A DNA stretch of 33,548 bases from an uncultured Dorea sp. (GCA_910587575.1 CAJULU010000004.1:50608-84155); one strand, 5' to 3'. Positions 13,615 to 21,924 are shown, numbered from the stretch's first letter. Program-made: numbers and translations. The notes: generated from the letters alone by a model not told the origin.

Positions 13615-16600
13615 ATGATAGATCAGAGAGCTGCCAGACTGGGCGGCGTAACATCAGCCGGACTGGATCCGGTAAAGAGCAATGTCATCCGTCTGCGTTT
13701 TCAGAACGGATCATCCGGAAAGATTACGTTTCTGGAAGAAAATATTTTCCGGTACGATGTGGATCCCGAAGGGGAATTCGCAAGTTATGCGAAACCTGCG
13801 GACGAAAAGCATACTGCAAGAATCCAGCAATGGCCGGATGATTCTGCCGCCTACACAAAGCCGGCGGCAGAACTTACGGAAGAAGAGAATGAAATGATAC
13901 TCCGCTGTGGGAGTACAACCCTGTCCATGGAAAAGGATACGGCAAAACTTAAGGTCTGCCGGTGGGGCCGGCTGGTGATGGCGGAGGCAGAAGCCCTTGA
14001 AATTACAAAGGACGGCGCTGTACAGACCCTCATCCGGCAGGAAGGCGAGGATTTCTATGGCGGAGGAACCCAGAACGGGCGGTTTGTACACACCGGACGG
14101 AAGATTCAGATCGTCAATGAGAGCGGATGGATGGACGGCGGCGTGGCCTCCCCGAATCCCTTTTATTTCACTACCGCAGGATACGGAGTGCTTCGGAATA
14201 CCTTTGCCGAAGGAAGTTATGACTTTGAAAAAGAAGATCTTGTTGTAACGGTACATAAGGAACCACGGTTTGGCGCCTATTATTTTCTGTCTGCCGCAGA
14301 GGATCACAGACAGATGGTTCAGGAAATCCTTAAGGCCTATTATCATGTGACGGGCAATCCCGTTCTGCTTCCGGAATACGGATTTTACGAGGGACATCTG
14401 AACTGCTACAACCGGGATGCCTGGTCAGAAGAAGCCGGTGACAAGGCGTGGAATGTGAAGGGAAGTCATTCCCATGTAAGCGCAGGAAGGACGAGGTATG
14501 AAAGCGGGATGGCCACAGGCTACAGGCTTTCGGACAATCTGCACTCGGAATCCCTGAACGGAGAAAGGCCTTATGCTTCTATTGGAAATTACCCGGAGAC
14601 AGTGGACACACCCTATGAATACTCGGCAAGAGCGGTGCTTGAAGAATATATTCATTATGACATGCCCCTGGGATATTTTCTGCCTAACGATGGTTACGGC
14701 GGCGGCTACGGTCAGAACGGATACTATATGCAGGGCGGCGTGAATGAGGACGGCACAAGCAGCGAGGAACGGATCCGGGCAGTCGATGCGAATGTGGAGA
14801 ACTTTGCCAGGTTCACGGAATTTGCCAACGGTAAGGGGGTGGCTTCCGGCCTGTGGACAGAGAGCAGTCTGTCGCCCGATTCCGACGGCGAGACCTACTG
14901 GCATCTATTGCGTGATTTCCGGAAAGAGGTGACCGTGGGCGGAGCCACCACCTTAAAGACCGACGTTGCCTGGGTGGGGCCTGGGTATTCTTTTCAGCTT
15001 GACGGCGTGAAGACGGCCTATGATATTGTGACCACTGTAAAGAATATCCGTCCTAACATCATTTCCCTGGACGGATGGGCAGGCTCCCAGCGTTTCAACA
15101 GTGTGTGGACCGGGGATCAGACAGGAGGAAACTGGGAATACATCCGTTTCCACATCCCTACCTATATCGGAAGTTCCCTAAGCGGCAATCCTAATATCGG
15201 CAGCGATATGGACGGGATCTTCGGCGGCAGACCCTTGATCGCAGTACGGGATTACCAGTGGAAGGCATTTACTCCCCAGATGCTGAATATGGACGGGTGG
15301 GGCAGCTATATGAAGGCGCCTTATACGTTCGGAGATCCCTACACAGGGATTAACCGTATGTATATGAAGATCAAGGCACAGCTCATGCCCTATATCTACA
15401 CCTGTGCGGCTTCCGCTTCCAATCTGGATACAGGGAATAAAGATCAGGGGCTTCCCATGGTGCGGGCCATGTTCCTGGAATATCCCGGAGACGCTTATGC
15501 CAGAACCAGGGAGATGCAGTATCAGTTCATGCTTGGGGCAAGTCTTCTCATTGCTCCCGTGTATAAAAATGTTGCGGCAGATTCCACGGGGAATGATGTG
15601 AGAAACCGCATCTATCTTCCCGATGAGAAGGAGGTGTGGACGGACTATCTGACGGGTGAGAGATATCAGGGGGGACAGGTGCTCAATAACTTTCCGGTTC
15701 CCCTCTGGAAACTGCCTGTGTTCGTAAAAAGCGGGGCCATCCTTCCCATGTATGAGGAGAACAACACTCCGGATGCGATTGACAGGACGAAGCGCATTGT
15801 GGAGTTCTGGCCTTTGGACGGCGCCAGCGAGTACACGGTGTATGAGGATGACGGAAAATATATCTGTAACCAGACGGAAGAGGAGGCTTCTTACGGCGTG
15901 ATGGATCATGTGTCTTATGGAAATCATGTGTCTGTGCGGTACACATCGGTGGTGGAAGGAGACAGGGCTGTATTAACGGCAGAAAAGGCTGTGGGGAGCT
16001 ATGAAGGATATGAACCGAAACGGAGTACAACCTTCGTGGTACATCTGTCCGGGAGACCAGAAGAAGTCCTGGCAAAGAACGGAGATATGCCCCTATGTAT
16101 GTCCGAGGTTATGATCTGCAGAGATTGCGGACAGACCGGGAAGAATGTCGGTGGCGCTGCCAGGAACCAGGAAGAGGTGTTTGGGAAGAACAGAAAGAGT
16201 GCGTGGGAAGAGTTTGAGAAAATAAAGCCGGAAGAGGGGCAGGCAGTCTTCTTTTATGACGAGAGGCCAAAGCTTCATACCTATGCACCAAAAGAGGAGT
16301 CAGAGATTGAGAAGCTGACAGCAGATGTGGCCGTTGCACCGAAGCTTTATGTGAAGCTGTGTACCGTGGATGGGGCGAAAGAAAGCCAGACCGTGGAGAT
16401 CCGGGGATTTGCCAATGAATTCTGCCGTCCGGCTGACAAGGAGAACACAAACCTTACTGCACCTGTACTCCATGTTTCCGAAGAACAGAAAACATCTACA
16501 TCCATCTGGCTTGACTGGACAGAGGTTTCGGGGGCAGAATCCTACGAGATGCTGGTTGACGGTAATCTTTATACGATGGGACGGGCATATTCCTATCTCC

Positions 16601-17757
16601 ATGACGAGTTAGAATACCATTCCAGACATACCTACCGTGTGCGGGCAAGAAACGGGGAAGGATATTCACCCTGGAGTGAAGAACTATCCACCTGTTCTCT
16701 TGCCGACCCCTGGAGAAATGAAATCGGAGCCCTTGGCACAGTTACCTGGACGGGCGGGGACGAGGCCGGTGCGGTGAAGTATGCCACAGACCACAGTTTC
16801 CGGGGTCTGTTCTTTGCGGCGGATGATGTGGTGAAAGACCAGGTTCCATTCATCTATGACTTTGGAGCCATCTATGATCTGGACAGGTTCGAGTATTATC
16901 CACGGGATAACTATGGAAGCGGAACCGTAACACGCATGAATCTATATTCCAGTCTGGACAAGGTACACTGGAAGCAGGAGTGGAACGGAACAGAGCAGGA
17001 GGAATGGACATATGACGAGAACCGTGAGGTGGAAGAGAACGGGAAGACCATACCTCTTGACGGCGTCAGCGCCCGTTATCTGAAACTGGAGGTGGTACAT
17101 TCGAAGAGGAATTTCTTTGCCGCCCATGAACTTCCGGTGTTTAAGAAGGATGGCTCCAGGCCATATGCGGTGGGAAGCACCAACAAAAATGAGAAAGTCA
17201 CGGAAGGCGACTACATCAATATGAAGAATTATCTCGGAACTTCCATAAAGGACGGAGCCAACTTCGTTGATCAGATACAGAAGAGGTGCGGCGACATCAA
17301 TGCAAACGGTGTCTATGATGTATACGATTATGCATTTACCATGTCCGCCCTTGACGGCGGGACGAAGCAGACGGGGAAAGCGGCCGGAAGTATCATACTG
17401 GTTCCGGAGTCAGAGACGGTCAAGGCAGGAGAAACGGTCGGGTTTGCAGTCACCGCAGCGGATGTTGTGAATCTGAATGCCTTCGGGAAGGTGCTTTACT
17501 ACGACCCGGCACATCTGGAGTTCGTATCTGCGAATCCCGGAGACGGCATTTCGCAGATGGAGAATCTGACGGTGAATAAACGGTATGCCGACGGGACGGC
17601 TTATGTGAATCTTGCGTTCGCCAACCGGGGAGATCAGAAGCTTTATGAGGGCAGCGGCGTGCTGGCGGTGATTACGATGAAGGCGCTTGTGGATCTGAAC
17701 CCTGGGGAGGAAATGGAGTGTGAAGGTATCTGGCTGATCGGGCCAGAGATGGATTAA
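13615..17757 (+). CDS. Multidomain GH31 glycosidase, probable alpha-N-acetylgalactosaminidase, without signal peptide
   Basis: A 1380-residue glycoside hydrolase family 31 enzyme. The catalytic part covers about residues 130-790. The nucleophile is predicted as Asp450 in LKTDVAWVG and the acid/base as Asp501 in WTGDQTGGNW; IGSDMDGIFGG follows. These blocks resemble the GH31 subgroup active on alpha-GalNAc rather than alpha-glucosidases. C-terminal modules in order: FN3 (about 948-1032), F5/8C or CBM32-like (1037-1185), one dockerin-type calcium loop (Asp1227, Asn1229, Asn1231, Asp1235, Asp1238), and a cohesin-like beta domain (about 1252-1380). All of these are typical of secreted enzymes, yet the protein begins MIDQRAARLGG and an in-frame TAG at 13576 with no ATG between rules out an upstream signal peptide in this frame. 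Subfamily confidence is moderate. Confidence 0.85.
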   Translation: MIDQRAARLGGVTSAGLDPVKSNVIRLRFQNGSSGKITFLEENIFRYDVDPEGEFASYAKPADEKHTARIQQWPDDSAAYTKPAAELTEEENEMILRCGSTTLSMEKDTAKLKVCRWGRLVMAEAEALEITKDGAVQTLIRQEGEDFYGGGTQNGRFVHTGRKIQIVNESGWMDGGVASPNPFYFTTAGYGVLRNTFAEGSYDFEKEDLVVTVHKEPRFGAYYFLSAAEDHRQMVQEILKAYYHVTGNPVLLPEYGFYEGHLNCYNRDAWSEEAGDKAWNVKGSHSHVSAGRTRYESGMATGYRLSDNLHSESLNGERPYASIGNYPETVDTPYEYSARAVLEEYIHYDMPLGYFLPNDGYGGGYGQNGYYMQGGVNEDGTSSEERIRAVDANVENFARFTEFANGKGVASGLWTESSLSPDSDGETYWHLLRDFRKEVTVGGATTLKTDVAWVGPGYSFQLDGVKTAYDIVTTVKNIRPNIISLDGWAGSQRFNSVWTGDQTGGNWEYIRFHIPTYIGSSLSGNPNIGSDMDGIFGGRPLIAVRDYQWKAFTPQMLNMDGWGSYMKAPYTFGDPYTGINRMYMKIKAQLMPYIYTCAASASNLDTGNKDQGLPMVRAMFLEYPGDAYARTREMQYQFMLGASLLIAPVYKNVAADSTGNDVRNRIYLPDEKEVWTDYLTGERYQGGQVLNNFPVPLWKLPVFVKSGAILPMYEENNTPDAIDRTKRIVEFWPLDGASEYTVYEDDGKYICNQTEEEASYGVMDHVSYGNHVSVRYTSVVEGDRAVLTAEKAVGSYEGYEPKRSTTFVVHLSGRPEEVLAKNGDMPLCMSEVMICRDCGQTGKNVGGAARNQEEVFGKNRKSAWEEFEKIKPEEGQAVFFYDERPKLHTYAPKEESEIEKLTADVAVAPKLYVKLCTVDGAKESQTVEIRGFANEFCRPADKENTNLTAPVLHVSEEQKTSTSIWLDWTEVSGAESYEMLVDGNLYTMGRAYSYLHDELEYHSRHTYRVRARNGEGYSPWSEELSTCSLADPWRNEIGALGTVTWTGGDEAGAVKYATDHSFRGLFFAADDVVKDQVPFIYDFGAIYDLDRFEYYPRDNYGSGTVTRMNLYSSLDKVHWKQEWNGTEQEEWTYDENREVEENGKTIPLDGVSARYLKLEVVHSKRNFFAAHELPVFKKDGSRPYAVGSTNKNEKVTEGDYINMKNYLGTSIKDGANFVDQIQKRCGDINANGVYDVYDYAFTMSALDGGTKQTGKAAGSIILVPESETVKAGETVGFAVTAADVVNLNAFGKVLYYDPAHLEFVSANPGDGISQMENLTVNKRYADGTAYVNLAFANRGDQKLYEGSGVLAVITMKALVDLNPGEEMECEGIWLIGPEMD

Positions 17758-17806
17758 ATATGACAGATGGATAAAGTTTTCAAAGAATAACATATTGACT
17801 TGACTC

Positions 17807-17835
17807 TTTACAATACGTGTGGCACGTGTTATGAT
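17807..17835 (+). promoter_or_regulatory. hicAB promoter with operator in the spacer
   Basis: TTTACA (17807-17812), 17-bp spacer, TATGAT (17830-17835). The spacer holds the dyad ACGTG-TGG-CACGT at 17815-17827. HicB antitoxins commonly repress their own operon, and a site between -35 and -10 would block RNA polymerase. Confidence 0.65.
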
Positions 17836-17856
17836 GTAACTATAAGGAGGAAGAAC

Positions 17857-18033
17857 ATGAAAGATAAAGACCTGCCAAAACTTTTAAAGAAAAATGGATG
17901 GAGTATAGTCAGAATTAACGGCAGCCATCATGTCCTTCAGAAAGAGGAGAAAACTACAGTAATTCCAATACATGGCAAAGATATTCCAATCGGCTTACTC
18001 AATCGTATTTTAAAAGAGGCAGGGCTGAAATAG
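17857..18033 (+). CDS. hicA: HicA-type toxin (mRNA interferase)
   Basis: A 58-residue HicA/YcfA protein with a double-stranded-RNA-binding-like fold that cleaves mRNA when not bound by HicB. The whole family pattern is visible: KDLPKLLKKNGW, then RINGSHHVLQK with the conserved catalytic His24, then TVIPIHGKDIPIGLLNRILKEAGL. The start is the ATG at 17857 with AAGGAGG upstream; a longer frame from 17800 would run through the promoter. hicB follows 20 bp later in the usual toxin-first order. The gene appears intact, including the key histidine, so the pair is probably functional. Confidence 0.93.
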   Translation: MKDKDLPKLLKKNGWSIVRINGSHHVLQKEEKTTVIPIHGKDIPIGLLNRILKEAGLK

Positions 18034-18053
18034 TATAAGTAGGAGGTTTTATT

Positions 18054-18431
18054 ATGTTGTTTGTATATCCCGCTGTCTTTCATAAAGAAGAGGAGGCATA
18101 TTGGGTCGAATTTCCCGATTTGGAAGGCTGTCATACCTATGGATGTTCTATTAATGAAACCATGGAAGCGGCACAGGAGGCATTGGCCGGTTATCTGCTT
18201 ACCCGTCTGGAGCAGGAGAAAGAGATTACAGCCCCTTCCGATATTTCATCTATGCACGCAGAAGATGGTTTCCTTTCACTAGTGTCCTGTGATATTAATC
18301 AGTACAAAGACACGAAGGCAGTAAAAAAGACCTTAACCATACCTTCATGGCTGAATGACCGTGCTGTTTCCATGGGAGTAAATTTTTCTCAAGTATTACA
18401 GGAAGCTCTTCTTGCGAAAATACAGGTATAA
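18054..18431 (+). CDS. hicB: HicB-type antitoxin
   Basis: A 125-residue antitoxin. The N-terminal half is the HicB partial RNase H-like fold (YPAVFHKEEEAYWVEFPDLEGC, residues 5-26, then GCSINETMEAAQEALAGYL). The C-terminal residues 88-123 (KKTLTIPSWLNDRAVSMGVN and on) look like a ribbon-helix-helix DNA-binding domain, so it likely neutralises HicA and represses the operon at the dyad in the promoter. An AGGAGG site precedes the ATG. A strong terminator follows at 18440-18478, closing a two-gene unit. Confidence 0.93.
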   Translation: MLFVYPAVFHKEEEAYWVEFPDLEGCHTYGCSINETMEAAQEALAGYLLTRLEQEKEITAPSDISSMHAEDGFLSLVSCDINQYKDTKAVKKTLTIPSWLNDRAVSMGVNFSQVLQEALLAKIQV

Positions 18432-18439
18432 CAGATACA

Positions 18440-18478
18440 AAGCTGCTCTGCTCAGATGATTGACAGGGCAGCTTTTTT
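18440..18478 (+). terminator. Rho-independent terminator of hicAB
   Basis: AAGCTGCTCTG (18440-18450) pairs with CAGGGCAGCTT (18464-18474), 11 bp with one wobble, followed by six T (18473-18478). Confidence 0.9.
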
Positions 18479-18483
18479 AGCCT

Positions 18484-18529
18484 TGTTCATAGGAAGAAAA
18501 TAGAAATAATGTAAAAATTCCTATGAACA
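18484..18529. repeat. 12-bp perfect inverted repeat beside the decayed region
   Basis: TGTTCATAGGAA (18484-18495) and TTCCTATGAACA (18518-18529) enclose a 22-nt AT-rich loop. It sits just after the hicAB terminator and just before the DUF4143 fragment. It may be a remnant end of a mobile segment or the operator of a lost gene. Confidence 0.4.
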
Positions 18530-18556
18530 TTTGAATTATGTAACAGATTATGCTAA

Positions 18557-18745
18557 ATTATAGGGAATACGGCAGAACTTGACTTCCTGTTTGAGTGGGA
18601 AGATCATATTTTCCCTGTTGAGGCAAAGGCTTAGATTCATACACGGGCAAAAAGCTATCGGCAGTATTGTAAGAAATATAAGCCGCATATGGGATTCGGA
18701 TTCTCAATGAAGAATGCCGGGAACCATATGGTGGAGGAAACTAAT
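18557..18745 (+). pseudogene. Fragment of a DUF4143-type ATPase, with in-frame stop
   Basis: Reading frame 2 gives IGNTAELDFLFEWEDHIFPV followed by EAKA, a TAG stop at 18632-18634, then IHTRAKSYRQYCKKYKPHMG. This is the C-terminal pattern of AAA ATPases with a DUF4143 domain (AEVDF, then P-EVKA, then KS--YC-KYKP), where the stop replaces a residue after KA. The ATPase domain and the rest upstream are missing, since a TAA stop lies just upstream. After about 18745 the match ends abruptly at the boundary with an AraC-like fragment on the other strand. It is clearly non-functional. These ATPases are often gained and lost in gut Clostridia. Confidence 0.7.
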
Positions 18746-19033
18746 CCTTTTGTGCGTATACAGAGATATCCTGGATATCCAGAACGCAGGAATCTGAAAA
18801 CAGAAGTTCGCTGTACCGAAGAGCCTGTGTCCCATGATATCCGATCCAGCAGTATCTCCAGGGATCATAAAAATCCGCCTTGTAAGAAGCGGTACATCCG
18901 GCGGGAATATAGAAAGCCCGCTGGCGTGAAATGCAAGATCCAGATGGTCTTTTTCCAGATCGCTGATGACCAGGTCGAAATTTCCTAACATGGCTGTACT
19001 CCTTTTTGCTGCCTGCTGTTTCCAATGTATCAA
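18741..19033 (-). pseudogene. N-terminal fragment of an AraC family regulator
   Basis: On the minus strand, from about 18920 down to 18741, the frame reads AFYIPAGCTASYKADFYDPW followed by RYCWIGYHG. This is the sensor-domain signature of many sugar-responsive AraC regulators (IPPG--Y-AD--DPW-Y-W-GF-G). A start-like Met and about 40 residues lie in another frame (LGNFDLVISDLEKDHLDLAF), so a frameshift near 18920 is needed to join them. No helix-turn-helix domain follows; the sequence stops where the DUF4143 fragment begins. A promoter-like TTACCT, 17 bp, TACAAT is readable upstream on the minus strand near 19045-19075. I take it as a truncated, frameshifted pseudogene. Confidence 0.6.
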
Positions 19034-19223
19034 TACGCCTGTCTATTGTACTATATTTCCAGATTGCAGGTAATTACATGTAATAAAAAGAAAGAGAAAA
19101 AATGAGAAATGGCTATGCTTTTCGTCCGATACGGATATGTGTAAAAGGACAGGGAAGTGATAGAATTGACAGAAGGGCGGTGCAGGGTGAGTAAGGAGTT
19201 GTACAGAGAATGGGAGTAAGATT
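19034..19223. other. Gap upstream of the ABC exporter genes
   Basis: No gene seen. It holds the perfect 12-bp palindrome ATTACATGTAAT at 19073-19084, a possible operator, and a TTGACA at 19166-19171 without a good -10 box at the right distance. The promoter of the ABC genes downstream is probably here but I cannot place it. Confidence 0.35.
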
Positions 19224-20015
19224 ATGGGAAAATTCTATTGTCTTGTAAAGATGACGTTTTTAACAAAATTTGCATACGTGAAAGCATTCTGGATCAATAT
19301 TGCAGGAACTTTTGCCTCGATTGTAATCTATTATTTCCTGTGGCAGTTTGTGTTCCGGCAGCAGGATTCCCTGGCAGGCTATACGGCTGCGCAGATGACG
19401 GCCTATGTGATTCTGTCCAGGATGCTGTCTTCCCAGTTCAGCGGGGGAATCAATTCGGAACTGTCCAACTGGATCAGAACGGGAAAGATCGGGATGGAGC
19501 TGCTGAGACCGGTTTCGCTATTCTTTACCTTGTTTGCAAGGCGTGTGGGAGAGTTTGTATTCTTTGTCATATTCAAGGGTCTGCCTGTTGCGGCAGTCTG
19601 CTTCCTGGTGTTAGGCGGGGCTGCGCCTGCGGGAGTATGGAATTTTGCCATGTTCCTGGTCAGTACCTGCCTTTCCATCGGGATTATGTTTTTCTTTGAA
19701 TTCATGGTAGGCTTATGTTCGTTTTATACGAATCACTCTTACAGCCTTGCCTATGCCAAGAGTTCACTGTTATCCATCCTGTCTGGTGGAGTCGTACCCT
19801 TGTTTTTATTCCCGGAAGGGCTTTCAAGGGTGCTTGATTATTTGCCCTTTGCAGGAATGGTGTCAGTGCCTGTGAATATTTATCTGGGAAAATATCTTAC
19901 CAGTGAGACGTGGCGGTTTATCGGACTGCAGATGGTATGGATTTTGATTTTATGGATGGCCGCATACATTTTCTATTGCTGTGCGATCCGCAGGATTGTG
20001 GTACAGGGAGGTTAG
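19224..20015 (+). CDS. ABC-2 family (PF06182-type) permease, first of a pair
   Basis: A 263-residue membrane protein with about six helices, beginning MGKFYCLVKMTFLTKFAYVK. The layout (short cytoplasmic start, FWINIAGTFASIVIYYFLWQ first helix, QDSLAGYTAAQMTAYVILSR loop, and a conserved central helix with a FEFMVGLCSFYTN segment) matches the ABC-2 membrane family often labelled ABC2_membrane_6. It is the first gene of a permease-permease-ATPase operon, with the second permease 6 bp downstream. Such systems are predicted exporters; characterised relatives are few and the substrate here is unknown. GGGAG eight bases upstream supports the ATG. Confidence 0.85.
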   Translation: MGKFYCLVKMTFLTKFAYVKAFWINIAGTFASIVIYYFLWQFVFRQQDSLAGYTAAQMTAYVILSRMLSSQFSGGINSELSNWIRTGKIGMELLRPVSLFFTLFARRVGEFVFFVIFKGLPVAAVCFLVLGGAAPAGVWNFAMFLVSTCLSIGIMFFFEFMVGLCSFYTNHSYSLAYAKSSLLSILSGGVVPLFLFPEGLSRVLDYLPFAGMVSVPVNIYLGKYLTSETWRFIGLQMVWILILWMAAYIFYCCAIRRIVVQGG

Positions 20016-20021
20016 AGAAAG

Positions 20022-20816
20022 GTGAAAAGACTGGTTTATTACTTAAGGCTCTGGAACGGATACCAGAGACGCGGTCTGATAGAGATGACCCAGTATCCGG
20101 CGGACACGGTGATCCTGGTGATTTCGCTGATCCTCAGGGAGGCTGCGGGGTTCATCGGCGTTTTGGCGATTGCCTATGCCGCAGGAGGGCTTGGGGGATG
20201 GGGCGTATACGAGATCTGTCTGATGTTTTCCATGTGCGCATTCATTGAGTCCTTAAGCCAGACATTTTTTGACAATGTATGGGGAATCAGCCATATGGTG
20301 CATGAGGGGCGGATGGACGTATTTCTGGTACGTCCGGCGCCGGTGTTTCTGCAGGTTCTGGGTGACGTGGTACACTATCCTGCGCTGATCAGTATGCTGA
20401 TCTACGGAGGGGTGATGGTATATGCCCTGGTACATCTGGGAATCGGGTTTGATGCGGGGCTTCTTTTGTTCCTGGCAGAGTATCTGGTGTGCGGGATTGC
20501 TGTGAATACGGGGATTTATACCATATTCAACTGTCTGAATTTCTGGATTGTACAGGGAGAGGATGTGGCGGTGCTGGTACAGACCTGCCGGGAATTTGCC
20601 AAATATCCCATCGGCGCATTTCCGGGCGTGATCCGTACGGTGTTCACTTATGTACTGCCCTTTGGATTTGTGGGGTATTATCCGGCGGCCTATCTTACCG
20701 GAAAGACGGGGAACTGGGTGCTGGCCGGACTGCCGCTGGCCGCAGTGGCTGTTTCCCTGGTTGCGGCAGTTTTCTGGAATCTGGGTTCCCGTGCATACGA
20801 CAGTACGGGGACGTAA
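20022..20816 (+). CDS. ABC-2 family (PF06182-type) permease, second of a pair
   Basis: A 264-residue membrane protein with six hydrophobic segments, related in layout to the preceding permease, with which it probably forms a heterodimer. The MTQYPADTVILVISLILREA opening, SQTFFDNVWGISHMVHEGRM with the following DVFLVRPAP loop, and the C-terminal YVLPFGFVGYYPAAYLTGK are typical of the family. The start is GTG at 20022, with GGAGG ten bases upstream inside the end of the preceding gene. It is followed after 37 bp by the ATPase gene. The transport direction is probably outward; no cargo gene is evident. Confidence 0.85.
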   Translation: MKRLVYYLRLWNGYQRRGLIEMTQYPADTVILVISLILREAAGFIGVLAIAYAAGGLGGWGVYEICLMFSMCAFIESLSQTFFDNVWGISHMVHEGRMDVFLVRPAPVFLQVLGDVVHYPALISMLIYGGVMVYALVHLGIGFDAGLLLFLAEYLVCGIAVNTGIYTIFNCLNFWIVQGEDVAVLVQTCREFAKYPIGAFPGVIRTVFTYVLPFGFVGYYPAAYLTGKTGNWVLAGLPLAAVAVSLVAAVFWNLGSRAYDSTGT

Positions 20817-20853
20817 CAGGTGATGTGGGACAGTACAGGGAGTAGGGAGGATT

Positions 20854-21843
20854 ATGAGTCAGGTAGAAGTAAGACAGCTTGTCAAAGAGTATAGAAGGAG
20901 AAAGAATTCCCAGAAACTGGGACAGGCGCTGCGTTCGATGTTCGCACCGGATTACGAGGTGCTGCGGGCAGTTGATTGTGTGGATTTCTCTATAGAGGCG
21001 GGGGAAGCCGTGGGATACGTGGGACCCAATGGATCCGGCAAATCCACCACGATTAAGATGCTTTGCGGTATCTTGAAGCCTACGGCAGGGAGTGTGAGGA
21101 TTAACGGGCTGGATCCTTTTAAGGACCGGGTTCGGAACAGTAAGGGAATCGGTGCGGTGTTCGGCAATCGTTCCATCCTATGGTGGGATGTGCCGGTGAT
21201 CGAGTCCTACCGGCTGTTTCAGAAGCTGTATGAGATACCGGAACAGCGGTTTCAGGAGAATCTGGAGAAATTTACGGAGATTATGGGGCTTGGGCCTTTG
21301 CTTTCGATTCCGGAGCGGCAGTTGTCTCTGGGGCAGAAGATGCGGTGCAATATTGCGGCGGCATTTCTGCATGACCCGAAGATTGTGTTCCTGGACGAGC
21401 CCACCATCGGCCTGGACGCAGAGTCAAAGGCTGGAATCCGGGAGTTTATCCGGCATATGAATGTGGAGGAGAAGACAACGTTTATCGTAACCAGCCATGA
21501 TTTCCAGGATATAGAATCACTGTGTCAGAGGATTGTGCTGATTAATCACGGGAAGATTATTCTGGATGACCAGATGCAGAAGGTAAAGCTGGATTTTAAC
21601 CGGAAGAAGCAGATTCAGTTTGAGGTAGATGTGAATCCCTGGTGTACGCAGGGGGCCTTTGCCATGGACGGGGTGCAGGTGTCTGCAATGACGCCTCACA
21701 GTCTGCGCCTTGAGTATGATGCGGATACTGCGGACAGTGTGGGGATTATAGAGGCTGTTTCGAAGCGGTGTGAGATTCAGGACATTACCATTTCTGGGAG
21801 AGATATTGAAAGCATTATCCGGGAGATTCTGAAGGAAATATAG
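20854..21843 (+). CDS. ABC transporter ATP-binding protein
   Basis: A 329-residue ATPase that would power the two upstream permeases. Walker A GPNGSGKST is at 57-65; the Q-loop region reads GAVFGNRSILWWDVPVIESY, a form typical of ATPases partnering PF06182 permeases. The signature is an atypical LSLGQKMR instead of LSGGQ, followed by Walker B IVFLDEPTIGLD and the switch histidine in VTSHD. About 100 C-terminal residues after the nucleotide-binding domain form the extra domain seen in drug and lipid exporters of this group. GGGAGG precedes the ATG. The three genes are a compact operon, followed by hairpins at 21858-21911. Confidence 0.93.
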   Translation: MSQVEVRQLVKEYRRRKNSQKLGQALRSMFAPDYEVLRAVDCVDFSIEAGEAVGYVGPNGSGKSTTIKMLCGILKPTAGSVRINGLDPFKDRVRNSKGIGAVFGNRSILWWDVPVIESYRLFQKLYEIPEQRFQENLEKFTEIMGLGPLLSIPERQLSLGQKMRCNIAAAFLHDPKIVFLDEPTIGLDAESKAGIREFIRHMNVEEKTTFIVTSHDFQDIESLCQRIVLINHGKIILDDQMQKVKLDFNRKKQIQFEVDVNPWCTQGAFAMDGVQVSAMTPHSLRLEYDADTADSVGIIEAVSKRCEIQDITISGRDIESIIREILKEI

Positions 21844-21857
21844 AAAGACTGTCTGCA

Positions 21858-21911
21858 AAGGTGTGCCCCTGGGTACACCTTATGTTTCGCTGAAACAGGG
21901 GATTCATTTTT
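21858..21911 (+). terminator. Double hairpin after the ABC operon
   Basis: AAGGTGT (21858-21864) pairs with ACACCTT (21875-21881), then TGTTTC-GCT-GAAACA (21883-21897), then a T-rich stretch at 21905-21911. CCCCTG (21866-21871) can instead pair with CAGGGG (21896-21901), an alternative fold. Probably a terminator of moderate strength. Confidence 0.45.
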
Positions 21912-21924
21912 CATGGAAATAGAA

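Noticed and set aside
18689..18988. 99-residue plus-strand reading frame as a gene
   Set aside because: It starts inside the DUF4143 fragment and runs antisense through the AraC fragment; no ribosome site.
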